Positions 1 to 12,391 of a DNA stretch of 64,000 nt are shown piece by piece. The number at the start of each line of letters is the position of its first letter. The stretch's first letter is position 1. A model generated the notes under the pieces. It did not search any database, was not told the origin of the DNA, and saw nothing but the letters and a program-made list of their open reading frames with translations. Where the stretch lies: NCBI GenBank assembly GCA_030581615.1, contig JAKTTT010000009.1, positions 372,001 to 436,000 on the forward strand. Direction: 5' to 3'. The stretch is from Alloascoidea africana. Its lineage: Eukaryota; Ascomycota; Alloascoideomycetes; Alloascoideales; Alloascoideaceae. Both the position numbers and the translations under genes were made by a program.

Positions 1-59
1 GTAGTGTAGTATAATCAAGTTTTCCAAATGTTTTATTCTGTTTCCTCTATTACCAAAAT

Positions 60-1058
60 TTATGTCTGCTCAGTTGGATCCGCAGGCTCTTGAGCTTGTA
101 ACTTTTCAACCACCCTGGCCATGGCCTCATCATCATAAATCTTGAATCCATCGGCCTTGGTAACGCTGGCAAGCTGAGTATTATGTGCATCCAACTTTTC
201 CTCCATCACCTGCTTCAAAATCTTAAGAACCAGAACTTCACCCTCTTCTAGAGTCAACGATGTGTGATATTCGTTCTGGAGTTCGGCCTGAGCACCCTCA
301 CTACCACTTCCAATTGCCTTTGCATCGTATCTATAAAACGTTCCCGACGGTTCGGCGTGGTATCTTCAAACAGTCCAAGTTAGTTTCGTGTTAAAAACCA
401 AAAGAATGAGCAGACTTATTCCACATACAACTGTGGGCCATTTTCATCAATCCCCGCAACCAGTAATGCTACACCAAATGGGCGAGACATGAGCCTCTTT
501 TCACCTTGAGCGCCTTCACCGAATCTTAAGGCCAGGTCACTGACTGCTTGAGTTACTGACTCCACGCCAATGGGCTCATCGTAGTGCAGTTGATGATTCT
601 AATAACAATTGCGTTAGAGGGGCGAAGGACAACAAAACACTGTGTATTAAAATGCCTACCAATGTTTCAACTCTGGCATGGTTGATAATGGTTCGAGCAT
701 CTGCTGTTAGCCCACTAATGGCACAACCAACATGTTTATCTATTGTCACAATTTTCTCAATCGATGAAGCCTCAAGCAACGATGAAGTGACTCGTTTTTC
801 GACTCCCAGAATGACACCCTCTGAAGTAGCAACACCAATTGCTGTAGATCCAAGCTATACCAAACAAAAAAGACTTTGTTAATCCATGAGAAAGAAGAAA
901 TAGTGAATGTGCCAGATGCTTCAAAGCGTCCAAAAACTTGTCAAGACCCCAATCTTACTTACTTTGATTGCCTCCAACGAGTATTCAACCTGGAAAAGTC
1001 GTCCCTCAGGGGAAAAGGTATTGACGCCTCGGTCGTATTCACTTCTCGTTAAAAACAT
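60..1058 (-). CDS. PUP2: 20S proteasome subunit alpha 5
   Basis: Alpha5 subunit of the 20S proteasome outer ring, acting in ATP-dependent protein degradation in nucleus and cytosol. The gene has four exons on the minus strand: 963-1058, 660-854, 429-598 and 60-363, joining to 254 residues, the usual length. The first exon starts [20 protein letters not shown], the alpha-subunit N-terminal signature that gates the ring, followed by [11 protein letters not shown]. Later blocks [18 protein letters not shown] and [13 protein letters not shown] are conserved in Pup2. Donors are GTAAGT, GTAGGC and GTATGT; the last intron has ACTAAC ahead of an AAG acceptor. The C-terminus ([22 protein letters not shown]) is also typical. 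It is divergent from the C1-THF synthase gene and has a PACE-like site just upstream. The exon joins are inferred from frame and homology; the identity is very secure. Confidence 0.96.
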
Positions 1059-1618
1059 AACAAAATGGATCCTTGTTTTGAGAGATTGATAGATATCTGG
1101 AAATGAATAGTGGCGAAAGAGGTGGTTTGGTTGGATCCCGATACATAGTCACCCCAACTTCCGGAATGACCTTCATCAACGTTTCTCATATTTCACACTT
1201 GAGCTACAAAACATTATGAGAAATCTGGAAGATTGGTAATGATTAGAGGTCATTGAATGCAATAATAACTGGAGTTTTGGATCGTAATTGTAGTTTCAAA
1301 ATAATGGGGGATGATTCGCTTATACTCTTCAACTGGTGCCTTATACTCCGTCCAATTTGTCTCCCAGTTACAGGTTTACAATACAAAACAAAATTAGATC
1401 GTAATACTGTTTTTAATTCAAAGAATTATGGGGATTTTACAGCAAATTTATTGCTGGCTAACATGTCGGAAGCCAGCATGATTTGGGAACGTGGAGTCCT
1501 AGTCTTAGCTGAGATCGGGTAATCACCCGGTCCGAGGTATCGGGGGAGAGGAACGCAAATCAGGGAAATATCAACTCCATCAATTCTTCTTGATTTCTGA
1601 CCAAGATCACACTCAACC
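1059..1618. promoter_or_regulatory. Divergent promoter region PUP2/ADE3
   Basis: This 560 bp gap separates the divergent starts of PUP2 and the C1-THF synthase gene, so it should hold both promoters. Apart from the PACE-like site near PUP2 I see no further recognisable element and no credible coding sequence. Confidence 0.6.
1109..1118. promoter_or_regulatory. PACE-like Rpn4 site upstream of PUP2
   Basis: The + strand reads AGTGGCGAAA about 50 bp upstream of the PUP2 start. Rpn4, the proteasome regulator of ascomycete yeasts, binds GGTGGCAAA (PACE) and close variants such as GGTGGCGAA. The match is one or two bases off the consensus, but it is where a proteasome gene would carry it. The role is inferred from position and gene type. 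Confidence 0.4.
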
Positions 1619-4600
1619 ATGGGCGCTGAAATTATCGATGGCAAACAGATCGCTGCGTGAGTATCGCCCTTGGGACGATGGACACTGGAAAGTCTCTATC
1701 CCCACAAGATCAGCCTCTTTCACTGGCAGTTGAAACGGGCATGAAAAAAACCAGTACTAACCGTCCTTTTTTCTCGACAACAGGGGCATCCGCGAAAACA
1801 TTCGAAATGAAATCCTTTTGATGCAAAAGGAACACCCTTCGTTCCAGCCCAGCTTGGTGATTATTCAGGTTGGCGAACGTCCAGACTCGTCTACCTACGT
1901 GAGAATGAAGCTGAAAGCTGCAAAGGAAGCCAATATCGACTGTGTTGCAAAGCACTTCCCCGAAACAATTACTCAACAAGAGGTATGTTTGATGTATCGA
2001 TAGCACTTGTTTGATTTTCCCTTTCCCATCTCTTGGGTTTGAAACCATAAGTTGGGTGTTACTCCAGCTTGTCCGGAGTTGTGACTGACTCGGTGAAAAG
2101 CGCTTGTGATTCGGGGTGTATGGGGAACAATAAAAATATCCAACATCTAACAATTTCAAATAGCTTCTTCATGAAATTGACCTACTAAATGAAAATCCCA
2201 AGGTCCATGGGATTTTGGTGCAACTTCCTGTTCCTGCCCACATTGACGAAATCGCTATCACCAACTCAGTTGTTCCCGAAAAGGACGTTGATGGTTTCGG
2301 CGCTGTGAACATTGGAGAGCTACTCAAGAAAGGCGGGGAACCTCTTTTCGTTCCTTGCACTCCAAAGGGAATTATCGTGCTTTTGAAAAAGGCTGGCGTT
2401 CAACTACAGGGCAAGTTTGTTGTTGTTCTGGGCAGATCTGATATTGTTGGAACTCCGGTCGCTGGACTACTTAAATCAGAAGACGCTACAGTGACAACGC
2501 TACATTCCAAATCACAAAACATCGAGCAAATCATTGCTCTGGCCGATGTTGTTGTAAGCGCCATTGGAAAGCCCCAGTTTGTCCAAGGGGCATGGCTTAA
2601 GCCAGGAGCAGTGGTCATCGATGTTGGTACAAACTATATCCCTGACGAGACGAAAAAGAGCGGACAGCGTTTGGTTGGAGACGTTGACTATGCGTCTGCC
2701 TCGCAAATAGCCTCTGCCATCACCCCTGTTCCCGGCGGTGTAGGGCCCATGACCGTTGCGATGCTTTTGGATAACGTGGTGCTTGCGTGCAAACGTTTGT
2801 TCAAGAAGAGCACCGTCATCACTCCATTGCCCTTGAATTTGGAGAGGCCTGTTCCCTCGGACTTTGCCATTTCCCGCGCCCAAAAGCCAAAGAATATCAC
2901 AGACGTTGCCAAAGAGGTTGGTATTCTCCCCAGTGAACTTGAACCATATGGTTCTTACAAGGCTAAAGTTCATCTAAATCTTTTGGATAGACTAAAGGAG
3001 AGAAACAATGGTAAATATGTCCTGGTTGCAGGAATCACTCCAACTCCTCTGGGAGAAGGAAAATCCACCACAACTGTTGGATTAACACAGGCTCTTGGCG
3101 CCCATCTCCATCGATCAGTTTTTGCAAATGTTCGCCAGCCATCCATGGGCCCTACTTTTGGAATCAAGGGCGGTGCCGCTGGAGGAGGTTACTCACAAGT
3201 GATCCCTATGGATGAATTCAACATGCATCTTACTGGTGATATTCATGCCATTAGCGCTGCCACAAACTTGCTCGCTGCCGCTATTGATACAAGAATGTTC
3301 CACGAATCTACTCAGAAGGATGCTGCTTTGTACAGACGTTTGGTCCCCACCAAGAAAGGTGTTCGAAAGTTTAGCCCGGTAATGTTTAGAAGATTAGAGA
3401 AGCTTGGGATAAACAAGACAAATCCAGATGATCTTACACCAGAAGAGGTGTCTCAATTCGTTAGATTGGACATTGATCCAGAAACAATTACTTGGAGACG
3501 TGTGGTGGACTGTAATGACAGATTTCTTCGGGGGATAACTGTTGGACAGGCTCCAACAGAAAGAGGAAAGACTAGAGAGACCGGGTTTGATATCTCAGTT
3601 GCCAGTGAAGTTATGGCAATCTTGGCTCTTTGTAACTCTCTTGACGACATGAGAGAGCGTCTGGGGAGAATGGTCGTTGCAAGCAGCAGATCTGGTGAAC
3701 CAGTCACTTGTGACGATATTGGTGCTGGTGGTGCCCTTACTGCTTTGATGAAGGACGCCATAAAGCCAAACCTAATGCAAACTCTAGAGGGAACGCCGGT
3801 CTTTGTTCATGCTGGTCCTTTTGCAAACATTTCAATTGGTGCTAACTCTGTCCTAGCAGACAAAATTGCGCTGAAGTTGGCCGGTACTGAGCCAGGTGAA
3901 TCTGAGGCAAATGTCGGGTTTGTTGTCACAGAAGCTGGTTTCGATTTTACTATGGGCGGAGAAAGATTTTTCAACATCAAATGCCGATCTTCTGGTTTAT
4001 CTCCTGATGTCATCGTCATAGTCGCTACAGTTCGAGCCCTAAAGCTCCATGGAGGTGGCCCAGACGTTACAGCGGGTGCTCCCCTTCCCGACGTGTACCT
4101 GAACGAGGACACTGAGCTGCTGCGAAAGGGATGTGCTAATTTGGCCAAACATATCTCAAATGGAAAACGCTATGGAATTCCAGTTGTTGTTGCAATCAAT
4201 AAGATGGAGTCGGACACTGACGCTGAGCATCAGGTAATTAGAGAGGAGGCCCTCAAGGCCGGCGCTTTCGACGCTATTGTCTCGAATCATTGGGCAGAAG
4301 GCGGAAAGGGAGCCGTTGCTCTTGCCGAAGGAGTCATCAAGGCCTCTTATGAGCCAAGCAATTTCCAAGTTCTTTATCCCACTGAAGGCAAGACAGTCGA
4401 AGAAAAAATCACCATCATTGCCAAAGAGATGTATGGAGCTGGATCAGTTGAGCTTAGCGAGCTTGCGCAAAAGAAGATTGAAACCTACACCAAACAAGGG
4501 TTTGGCAACTTGCCTATTTGCATTGCCAAAACTCAGTATTCTCTTTCGCATGATGCAAAGTTGAGAGGTGTTCCGACTGGATTCACTTTCCCAATTAGAG

Positions 4601-4737
4601 ACATTAGAGCATCCATTGGGGCTGGATATCTCTACGCTTTAGCCGCTGAAATTCAAACAATTCCTGGCTTGCCAACACATTGTGGATTCATGGACGTTGA
4701 GGTGAATGAAAAGGGAGAAATTGAGGGGTTATTTTAA
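1619..4737 (+). CDS. ADE3: C1-tetrahydrofolate synthase, cytosolic, trifunctional
   Basis: Trifunctional enzyme interconverting one-carbon tetrahydrofolates: methylene-THF dehydrogenase, methenyl-THF cyclohydrolase and 10-formyl-THF synthetase, feeding purine and methionine synthesis. Exons are 1619-1656, 1784-1982 and 2164-4737, giving 936 residues, against about 946 in Saccharomyces Ade3. The N-terminal dehydrogenase/cyclohydrolase domain (about 1-300) has the catalytic Tyr-x-x-x-Lys (YVRMK) and the PGGVGPMT signature near residue 268. The synthetase domain follows, with the nucleotide loop [11 protein letters not shown] near residue 370. The protein starts [13 protein letters not shown] with no mitochondrial targeting peptide, so it resembles ADE3 rather than mitochondrial MIS1. 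Introns have GTGAGT and GTATGT donors; acceptors are CAG and TAG after ACTAACC and CTAACA branch sites. The exon 1 start is supported by the family N-terminus. Confidence 0.96.
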
Positions 4738-5553
4738 GAATACTCAAATGGAAACCAGAGCCCAGCCTAATTTCAACAGCAAGGCTGTTAGATGCTGTTT
4801 TTCCCTTTTGAACAAAAAGTGCACGAAGTAATAGAAGTAAAAAAAAAACAAATCCGAAATGCATGTTCGTTCTAGATGATTAATAAAATAACACCGCCAA
4901 ATACACTCAACTGTATTTATCTGCGATGAGTTAATGATTCAAATTGTACATTGTCTGACAGAACAAATTATTCTAAACTAAAGAAGTTCCAAGTGTCCCC
5001 TATTGTTCCTTTTTTGGGGAATACACAACTTCCAAAAGTGGCTTTAGTTCTACAAGGAAAACCGTAGAGCCGAGAATGCGCATTCTGATCCTCCGAACTT
5101 GAGAATCGGACCTAATGTTCAACACCATTACTTATTAATACTCTGTTATTCACAGAGAAGGCGTAAAATGGGAAATAAATCTGTCCATAATACCAGCTGA
5201 TCGTAACTTCACGGCAAGGGGTAGCCGCGCGATGAGTTGTCCAGCTTCAATGCGCCGATTCAAGAACGTGTTGCCTCAGACATTGGAACAGATCCTGGGC
5301 GTTTCTCTTCGTCCCGTAATTCCCCGATCACCATAGGCACCACAATCAAGCCAGAGTTTCAACCCGAACGGATAAATAAGGGCAACTTTTAATATGCTTT
5401 AGAAGAAAGCAAAAAGATAGATAGCGCTTATCCGAGGCATTAAAATATGTAGAAAAGGAGACGCTATGGTTAATGTCAATGATGCATCCGCTATTAATTC
5501 CTATTCTTATCATGTTAGAGATTCCGATTCTTTCCTTAGGTTGAGATGAGTTT
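4738..5553. other. Convergent intergenic region with two PAC-like boxes
   Basis: This 816 bp gap lies between the 3' ends of the C1-THF synthase gene (+) and the F-box gene (-), where no promoter is needed. It nevertheless holds two perfect copies of GCGATGAGTT, at 4923-4932 and 5229-5238, both on the + strand. That matches the PAC box (GCGATGAG) of yeast ribosome-biogenesis and polymerase I/III genes. A short inverted repeat with a T-run loop lies near 5003-5022. No open frame of note is present. An unannotated RNA gene is possible but unproven. Confidence 0.4.
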
Positions 5554-6444
5554 TCAGATCGCGTTTGCACGGGCCGAGAAGACACAACGGGTCTTTCTGC
5601 ATTCAGGGATCAAATTTTCCATTTGCGACAGTAGAAACGCATTACTGATGGCAATCTCTTCGATCATCAGGTGGTACTTTGTTAGCGCTACATCGTCCAA
5701 TGCGCAAATAGGCGATACCGAATGGCCTTTAACTAAGCGGTATGTGAAGCTGCACTCGTTACGAGGCGATCTAATGATGACCGTTCCATTGGGATGGGTG
5801 GACCACTCTTGGTAAACTCTTTGTGTTTGGGTAAACAGGTTGATGAGAAAAAGGGTAGGAAAGGATTTGAAGCTATCGCTGTCTTTTTTCAGCTCTAGGT
5901 TTATTTCCAACTTGATCTGGCTAAAAGGGATGTCATCTTCAATCGTTACCATGGTGGAATTGGATTCTGTATTGTTGTCTTTCAACCAAAACCTAGAAAC
6001 CGAAGAGTAAGGACCATAGCACTCACGCGATAAAGCAGTATTAGGAAGATAAACAGTTTTATATTTCTTTGTTTGTGTGTCAGAGTCCAAGTCGGTTGGC
6101 GAAAATGTGCCTAGCACAATTCGGCTGGGAACAAATGTTGACGACAAACTTCCTAATAGCGGCGGTGAATACGAGTAAAAACCCTCATCTTCGTGTATTT
6201 GCTCTGTGTGCTCCTCATCAATGGGATGCGCTTCACCAAAATCTTTTCGGTTCGAGTGAAGAAGCAAATCTTTTGCATGCTTCAGCCTTGCGTGAATAGT
6301 CGCCAGCGCCAAGTATCGAAAAGAATGGGACACAAGGGATAAACTAGACAGCATTTGAGCATCGCAATGTGATAAAACAAAACTTTGCAGCTCTGGTGGA
6401 AGCTCAAAGAATGAAAAACAGCTCGAGTTTGGTTGTAATGTCAT
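5554..6444 (-). CDS. F-box domain protein
   Basis: Single-exon gene of 296 residues. Residues about 11-60 form an F-box: FFELPPELQSFVLSHCDAQ followed by LSSLSLVSHSFRYLA, the usual Leu-Pro-x-Glu-Leu start and the Val/Ser-x-x-Phe core. F-box proteins link substrates to Skp1 in SCF ubiquitin ligases. The remaining part has no WD40 or leucine-rich repeats that I can see. It contains a His/Ser-rich acidic linker near 90-105 and a C-terminal block with YHLMIEEIAISNAFL, which looks like the fungal F-box family with an uncharacterised C-terminal domain. It is transcribed in the same direction as TFB2, 316 bp downstream of it. The F-box is clear; the substrate is unknown. Confidence 0.8.
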   Translation of the reverse strand: MTLQPNSSCFSFFELPPELQSFVLSHCDAQMLSSLSLVSHSFRYLALATIHARLKHAKDLLLHSNRKDFGEAHPIDEEHTEQIHEDEGFYSYSPPLLGSLSSTFVPSRIVLGTFSPTDLDSDTQTKKYKTVYLPNTALSRECYGPYSSVSRFWLKDNNTESNSTMVTIEDDIPFSQIKLEINLELKKDSDSFKSFPTLFLINLFTQTQRVYQEWSTHPNGTVIIRSPRNECSFTYRLVKGHSVSPICALDDVALTKYHLMIEEIAISNAFLLSQMENLIPECRKTRCVFSARANAI

Positions 6445-6760
6445 TTTGTATCAATGATATATGGAGACAGTGCACAAAAAGAAGATAAAGAAGTGAATAA
6501 AAGGAAGAGCTTCTTATTTTATAATGCTTTGGGTGTTGTTTTCTGAGTCACCCAGCTCCTATTTGAGTCTCGGAACTATACAAATATCAAAGCACATCAG
6601 GTATCAACTCGGATCTTGAACGTTTTCTTATTCCTTGAAAAATGACCCGACCTTTTATCTGCGGTCACAGCATGCCAAGCAACATCTGCCAAACATAAAG
6701 GGGAAACTTCTTCCAAAATATAGAAAACAAAAAGCTCGTACCTTTCTACAATGGAAAGCC
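6445..6760. promoter_or_regulatory. F-box gene promoter / TFB2 3' flank
   Basis: This 316 bp gap lies between two minus-strand genes. It must contain the TFB2 terminator and the F-box gene promoter. No specific site is recognised. Confidence 0.5.
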
Positions 6761-8394
6761 TCACTTCCTCCGTCTTTTACTGCTCCTATTTGCATACTCT
6801 ATTACTTGCTGATTCCCCTCTCGTGTAACAAAGAACTTCCTTTTGTTGCTGTTTCCCCATACTAGGACTCCGATTTCTGCGGCGTATGTGGCTAGGTTCA
6901 GATACTCATCTTTGCTCGCAAAATCAGTAAACAGATAACCTTCAGTCGACTTTATTCTATCCAATTCTAACTGCCATAGCTTGATTTGGTCGATAACAGT
7001 TGGAGGAATAACGCTGGTTCGGGCCGAATCCTTCGAATCGCTTTTGTCGCCATCTTCTTTCACCGTTGCGGCCTTCTTCATTTGTTCATGTGCATGAACT
7101 TCTAGATATGAAATGATTTGGTCAGCTGTGATGCCATTGTACAGCGCACTTCTTATAGACTCTCTTGTCAACTGTCCAGCAACCATATTCGCAAACCTGG
7201 TCCGTAGGTGAACAAACAAGTTCAGAACAGCTATTTGTAAAGGGCTGTCTGTATAGGCATACAACTTGAAATTAGTTTCGACTATTATAAAGCCTTGGGA
7301 TGATGATGTTAGGAACGATATCGATGACCTGCTTGCACCTTGTTCAGCTGAGTTGGTTCCAGCTCCACCTTCTTTTGCTTTGATCGTTTCATCTGTGACG
7401 TGGTCAATGGCAGCAGACATTGATCTTGCTGTACCGGGATCTGAGGTCAGAATTGTAGCCAACCGGGTCGGATAAAATCTTCGAGACTTTGATTTTCTTT
7501 GATAGACAAGTCCATAGTCTCGCAAGTCATCAAGCATGTGTAGCTGAGTTGCACTTAGAGCAGCTGAAGAATAGTCTTTCCCCAACTCTAAGCTGCCTAG
7601 CATAAAGATGAAATTCAGGACATCGACCTGGTCCATGTTCAACTGATACGCCATTTCCAGGTACTGTAACAAAAGAGTCCATATCTGGGTATTTACATCT
7701 TGCAATAAGAATTGGAATCCTGCGTTGGTAATTCGCATGCTTCGCGGATTTGAGCCTTCCATTAATCCACTATGCTGCAAAAGTGAAAGGACTCCTTGAC
7801 TTGGTACTTCGTTCATTTGTGTGCCCACCATAAAGTGTAATATAGATTCCCATTTGTGGGTAGTTTGAACATCCAAGAAATGTATATCTACTCTGTGCTT
7901 ATCTTCAGTGTCGCATGGGACACCAAACGCATTTCTATCGTCTCCACCAGTTAGAGCATTCTTGAAGCTCTGTCGAAAATCAGGATTTAGACAGATCTCC
8001 TTGCCCCGATTAATATCCTTAACAAGATTCAGCTTTCGAAGCTTCATTAAAGCCTCTACTGCATATCTAATGTCTTTGGTTAGTTATCTTGCTCAGGCTA
8101 AATGCACAAAGGTTAAGAGAAAGTACTTTTTTGAATTAGGCTTGACCCATAAGTTTGACTCCTTAACGCGCACGCTGTTCTCGTTAAACAGCATAGACAT
8201 GATGTAAAATTTGCCCAGGCTGGGAAGCAGTCGATATATGGCAAGACATGTTGCAGGCTAGGGATAAGGTCAGTTTGGATTTGCTATAAGTCATCACTAA
8301 ACACACTTACTGATTGATACAGTCGTCTCTGAACCGACTCTGGCAGACCTTCCAGGTAGTCATTAACTGTGGTTCTAAACTCGTAGTTTGCCAT
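6761..8394 (-). CDS. TFB2: TFIIH core subunit p52 (Tfb2)
   Basis: Subunit of the TFIIH core, which opens promoters for RNA polymerase II and unwinds DNA in nucleotide excision repair; p52 anchors and stimulates the XPB/Ssl2 ATPase. Exons on the minus strand are 8311-8394, 8127-8257 and 6761-8066, giving 506 residues, close to the 513 of Saccharomyces Tfb2. Exon 2 begins [20 protein letters not shown] and exon 3 carries the conserved block [16 protein letters not shown] followed by [11 protein letters not shown]. The C-terminal Ssl2/Tfb5-binding part includes [11 protein letters not shown] and a basic end, RSSKRRRK. Introns use GTAAGT and GTACTT donors; the second has an ACTAACC branch. The N-terminus [18 protein letters not shown] aligns with the family start. 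The GTACTT donor is the least certain join. Confidence 0.95.
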
Positions 8395-8550
8395 ACTCAA
8401 CCCGAGGAAAGGTTCACTTCCTGCAAAGTGAAAGTTTGGCTTGACCATCCAAGATTAATGTGATCTGCGGGTAACTAAGGTTTCCTACCACTTTGGTAAG
8501 CAAAAATAAATGTTTTCAATCAAGACCTGGTTCATCGCACTTTAGAAAAT

Positions 8551-11500
8551 ATGCCCCCAAAAAGAAAGAAGGGAGATGCCTCTGTGACAAAATCGGAAAC
8601 TGTATGATACGAAGGAATCAATTTTGTTAAAGGTTTATTGCTAACCAATACCCTCAAGAAAAAAACGAAACCACACACGCACGCTGAAGAGGATCATGCC
8701 TTTAATGAACTTTTACAGCCCATTTACAAGGGAAAAGGATTATCAGACTCTATTTCTACTGCTGAGGTGAGTGTTGCTTTGTGTTTACTGGATTTTTTAT
8801 TCTAATGCCCTGCTTAGGATAAATGGAATCTACTACCAGCTTTTCTAAAGGTGAAAGGTCTGGTGAAACAGCACCTCGATTCGTACAATTACTTTGTTGA
8901 CATCGAGTTAAAAAAAATCATCAAAGCCAATCAAGTGATTCTTAGTGATGTCGATCCTGACTTTTACATAAAATACCTTGATATTCGAGTCAATGAGCGG
9001 AAAAGGGGTCATAACAGGAGGGGAGCAAATATGACTGCACCTCACGAGTGTCGGTTGCGAGATCTCTCATACTCTGCTCCGATTTACGTGGATGTGGAAT
9101 ATACAAGAGGCAAGAAAATTATCGTTCATGAAGATCTCGAGATTGCCCGAATGCCTATCATGTTGAGAAGTAATAAATGCATTTTGTATGACAAATCAGA
9201 CGCAGAAATGGCAAAGTTAAATGAATGCCCTTTGGATCCCGGCGGATATTTCATCGTAAATGGTACAGAAAAGGTCATTTTGGTGCAAGAACAGCTTAGC
9301 AAAAACAGAATCATTGTCGAAGCGGATGAAAAAAAGGGAATTGTACAGGCATCAGTAACCTCGTCTACTCACGAGCAAAAGTCCAAAACCTATGTGCTGA
9401 CCAAGAACAACAAAATTTATCTAAAGCACAATTCTATTAGCGATGAAATCCCAATTGTTATTGTGTTGAAAGCAGCTGGTATTGTTTCGGACTTGGAAAT
9501 AATGCAGCTCGTATGTGGTGACAACCCGCGCTACCAGGACTTGTTTGTTGTGAATTTTGAAGCTGCCTCTGAATTTGGCATCTATACAAGACAACAGGCA
9601 CTAGAGTTTATTGGTTACAAGGTAAAAACAATCCGAAGGAACAATGCTCCCAAATTATCGCCCCTTCAAGAAGGATTAGAGGCCATTGCCAACACCATTG
9701 TGGCTCATATTTCCGTAAAGGGCCTGGACTTTAGTGAGAAAGCCCTTTATATGGCTATGATGACAAGAAGAGTGCTAATGACTATGGACAATCCAAAGAT
9801 GGTCGATGATAGAGATTATGTCGGAAATAAACGTCTAGAGTTGGCTGGCCAGTTGCTGTCACTGTTGTTTGAAGATTTATTCAAAAAGTTCAACACGGAC
9901 TTTAAGTATTCGATCGATAAAGTATTGAAAATGCCAAACAGGGCCAGCGAATTTGATGCTCTATTGAACATTAATGCGCATTCAAATAATGTCACTGCTG
10001 GCATGAACCGTGCAATTTCTACCGGTAATTGGTCGTTGAAACGATTCAAGATGGAACGTGCTGGCGTTACCCATGTTTTAAGTAGATTGAGTTATATCAG
10101 TGCTCTTGGTATGATGACCAGAATATCCTCACAGTTTGAGAAATCAAGAAAAGTGTCGGGCCCTAGAGCTTTGCAGCCTTCGCAATTTGGAATGCTGTGC
10201 ACCGCAGACACTCCTGAAGGTGAAGCCTGTGGTTTGGTTAAGAATCTGGCATTAATGACACACATTACAACCGATGATGAAGAAGACCCCATTCGCAAGC
10301 TTTGTTATTTGTTAGGTGCAGAGGATATATCAACAATTGATGGAAAGTCTCTTCACGCATATGGAACATCAGGCATTTTTTTGAATGGTACCCTTATTGG
10401 CATAACAAGATATGCTTCAAAGTTTGTCAAACAATTCCGAAGTCTACGAAGATCTGGCAAGATTAGAGAGTTTGTAAGTATATTTGTCAACGAGCACCAA
10501 GCTGCAGTCCATATAGCAACAGATGGTGGGCGCATTTGTCGTCCTTTGATCATTGTTGAAAATGGTGAATCGAAGGTGAAGGCTGAGCATCTGTACCTAT
10601 TAAAAATAGGGAAGATGCAGTTTGATGACTTTCTAAAGCAAGGGCTTGTTGAGTATCTCGATGTCAATGAGGAGAATGATAGTTACATGGCTCTTTATGA
10701 ACCTGATATTGAAAAGAAAACAACACATTTGGAAATCGAGCCTTTCACGGTGCTTGGCGCAGTCGCCGGTTTGATTCCTTATCCTCATCATAACCAGTCT
10801 CCTAGAAATACTTATCAGTGCGCTATGGGTAAGCAAGCTATTGGAGCAATTGCGTACAACCAGTTCAGACGTATTGATACCCTTTTATATGTCATGGTGT
10901 ACCCACAACAACCAATGGTCAAGTCCAAGACCATAGAGCTGATCCAGTATGACAAACTTCCTGCTGGGCAGAACGCAACTGTCGCGGTCATGAGTTATTC
11001 AGGATATGATATTGAGGATGCTTTGGTGCTGAACAAGTCATCAATTGATAGAGGCTTTGGAAGATGTCAGGTATTTAGAAAGAATACCACTTTCCTCAAA
11101 CGTTATTCAAATCACACAACTGATAAGCTAGATGGTGTTCGGGTTGATGAAGATATGAATCCTATTTTCGAACATCAGGCACTTGGGACAGATGGAATTG
11201 CAGAGGTCGGCTGTAAAGTTGAATCTGGCCAAGTATATGTGAATAAGAGCGTTCCGGTGGAGTCTGGGAATGATCGCTTGATGGGAGAAAACGGTCCTAG
11301 CACCTCGGTTCAGTACAGGGAAACACCTGCATATTACAAAGGGCCGATACCAAGCTATATAGATCAGGTTATGCTCTCTGTAAGTGACAATGAGCAGCCT
11401 CTTATCAAAGTACTTACACGCCAGACGAGGAGACCTGAGCTAGGCGACAAGTTTTCGTCAAGACATGGGCAGAAGGGAGTATGTGGTATCATTGTTCAAC

Positions 11501-12162
11501 AAGAGGACATGCCCTTTAACGATGATGGCATATGCCCTGATATTATTATGAATCCTCATGGCTTTCCGTCGCGTATGACTGTTGGGAAGATGATTGAGTT
11601 GATATCCGGAAAAGCTGGTGTTTTAGATGGATCTTTGCAGTACGGAACATGCTTTGGCGGCAGCAAACTCGAAGACATGTCCAAAATACTGGTCGATAAA
11701 GGATTTTCTTACTCTGGAAAGGACCAACTCTACTCTGGCATTACTGGAGAATGTTTGCAGGCGTACATTTTCTTTGGCCCTATTTATTACCAGAAGCTTA
11801 AGCATATGGTTTTGGACAAAATGCATGCCCGTGCTAGGGGACCAAGAGCAGTCTTGACTCGCCAACCGACAGAAGGCCGATCAAGAGATGGTGGTCTACG
11901 TTTAGGAGAAATGGAACGTGATTGTGTCATTGCATATGGCGCTTCTCAACTATTACTTGAGAGGCTAATGATCTCATCTGATGCGTTTGAAGTTGATGTT
12001 TGTTCAAAATGCGGACTAATGGGCTACAGTGGCTACTGTTCCACTTGCAAGAGCAGTGAACATGTAATCAAAATGACAATTCCTTATGCCGCAAAGTTGT
12101 TATTTCAAGAGTTGATTTCAATGAATATAGCTCCTAGGTTACAATTAGGAGATGTCTTCTAA
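8551..12162 (+). CDS. RET1: RNA polymerase III second-largest subunit (C128)
   Basis: Second-largest subunit of RNA polymerase III, which makes tRNAs, 5S rRNA and U6; it forms half of the active site. Exons are 8551-8601, 8659-8766 and 8818-12162, giving 1167 residues (Saccharomyces Ret1 about 1149). Exon 3 opens with [20 protein letters not shown], the family N-terminal block. Conserved pieces in order include [66 protein letters not shown] and [20 protein letters not shown]. Near residue 1115 there is a C-terminal zinc finger (CSKCG...CSTC). Exon 1 encodes a short basic Lys-rich leader (MPPKRKKGD). It is divergent from TFB2 with about 156 bp between starts. The first acceptor (CTCAAG) is weaker than the others, but the TTGCTAACC branch supports it. 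Confidence 0.97.
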
Positions 12163-12391
12163 GAGTACAGTTGAACTTTGTGAGTACCCCAGCAAATCGT
12201 TCTCAAGAGAAATAACATAAAATTAAGATAGCAGTTATATATGCAAAGAACAAAGCACTCTAGTAATCCAAAATAAAACTACATACAAAATGCAAAAACA
12301 TAAACCCAGGATATTTGAAAATAGTTTGGGAAGCAATATAAAACAAATAGCAGGAATAAATAAGCCGTCAAGTAGTCTAGCAAATAATGAC

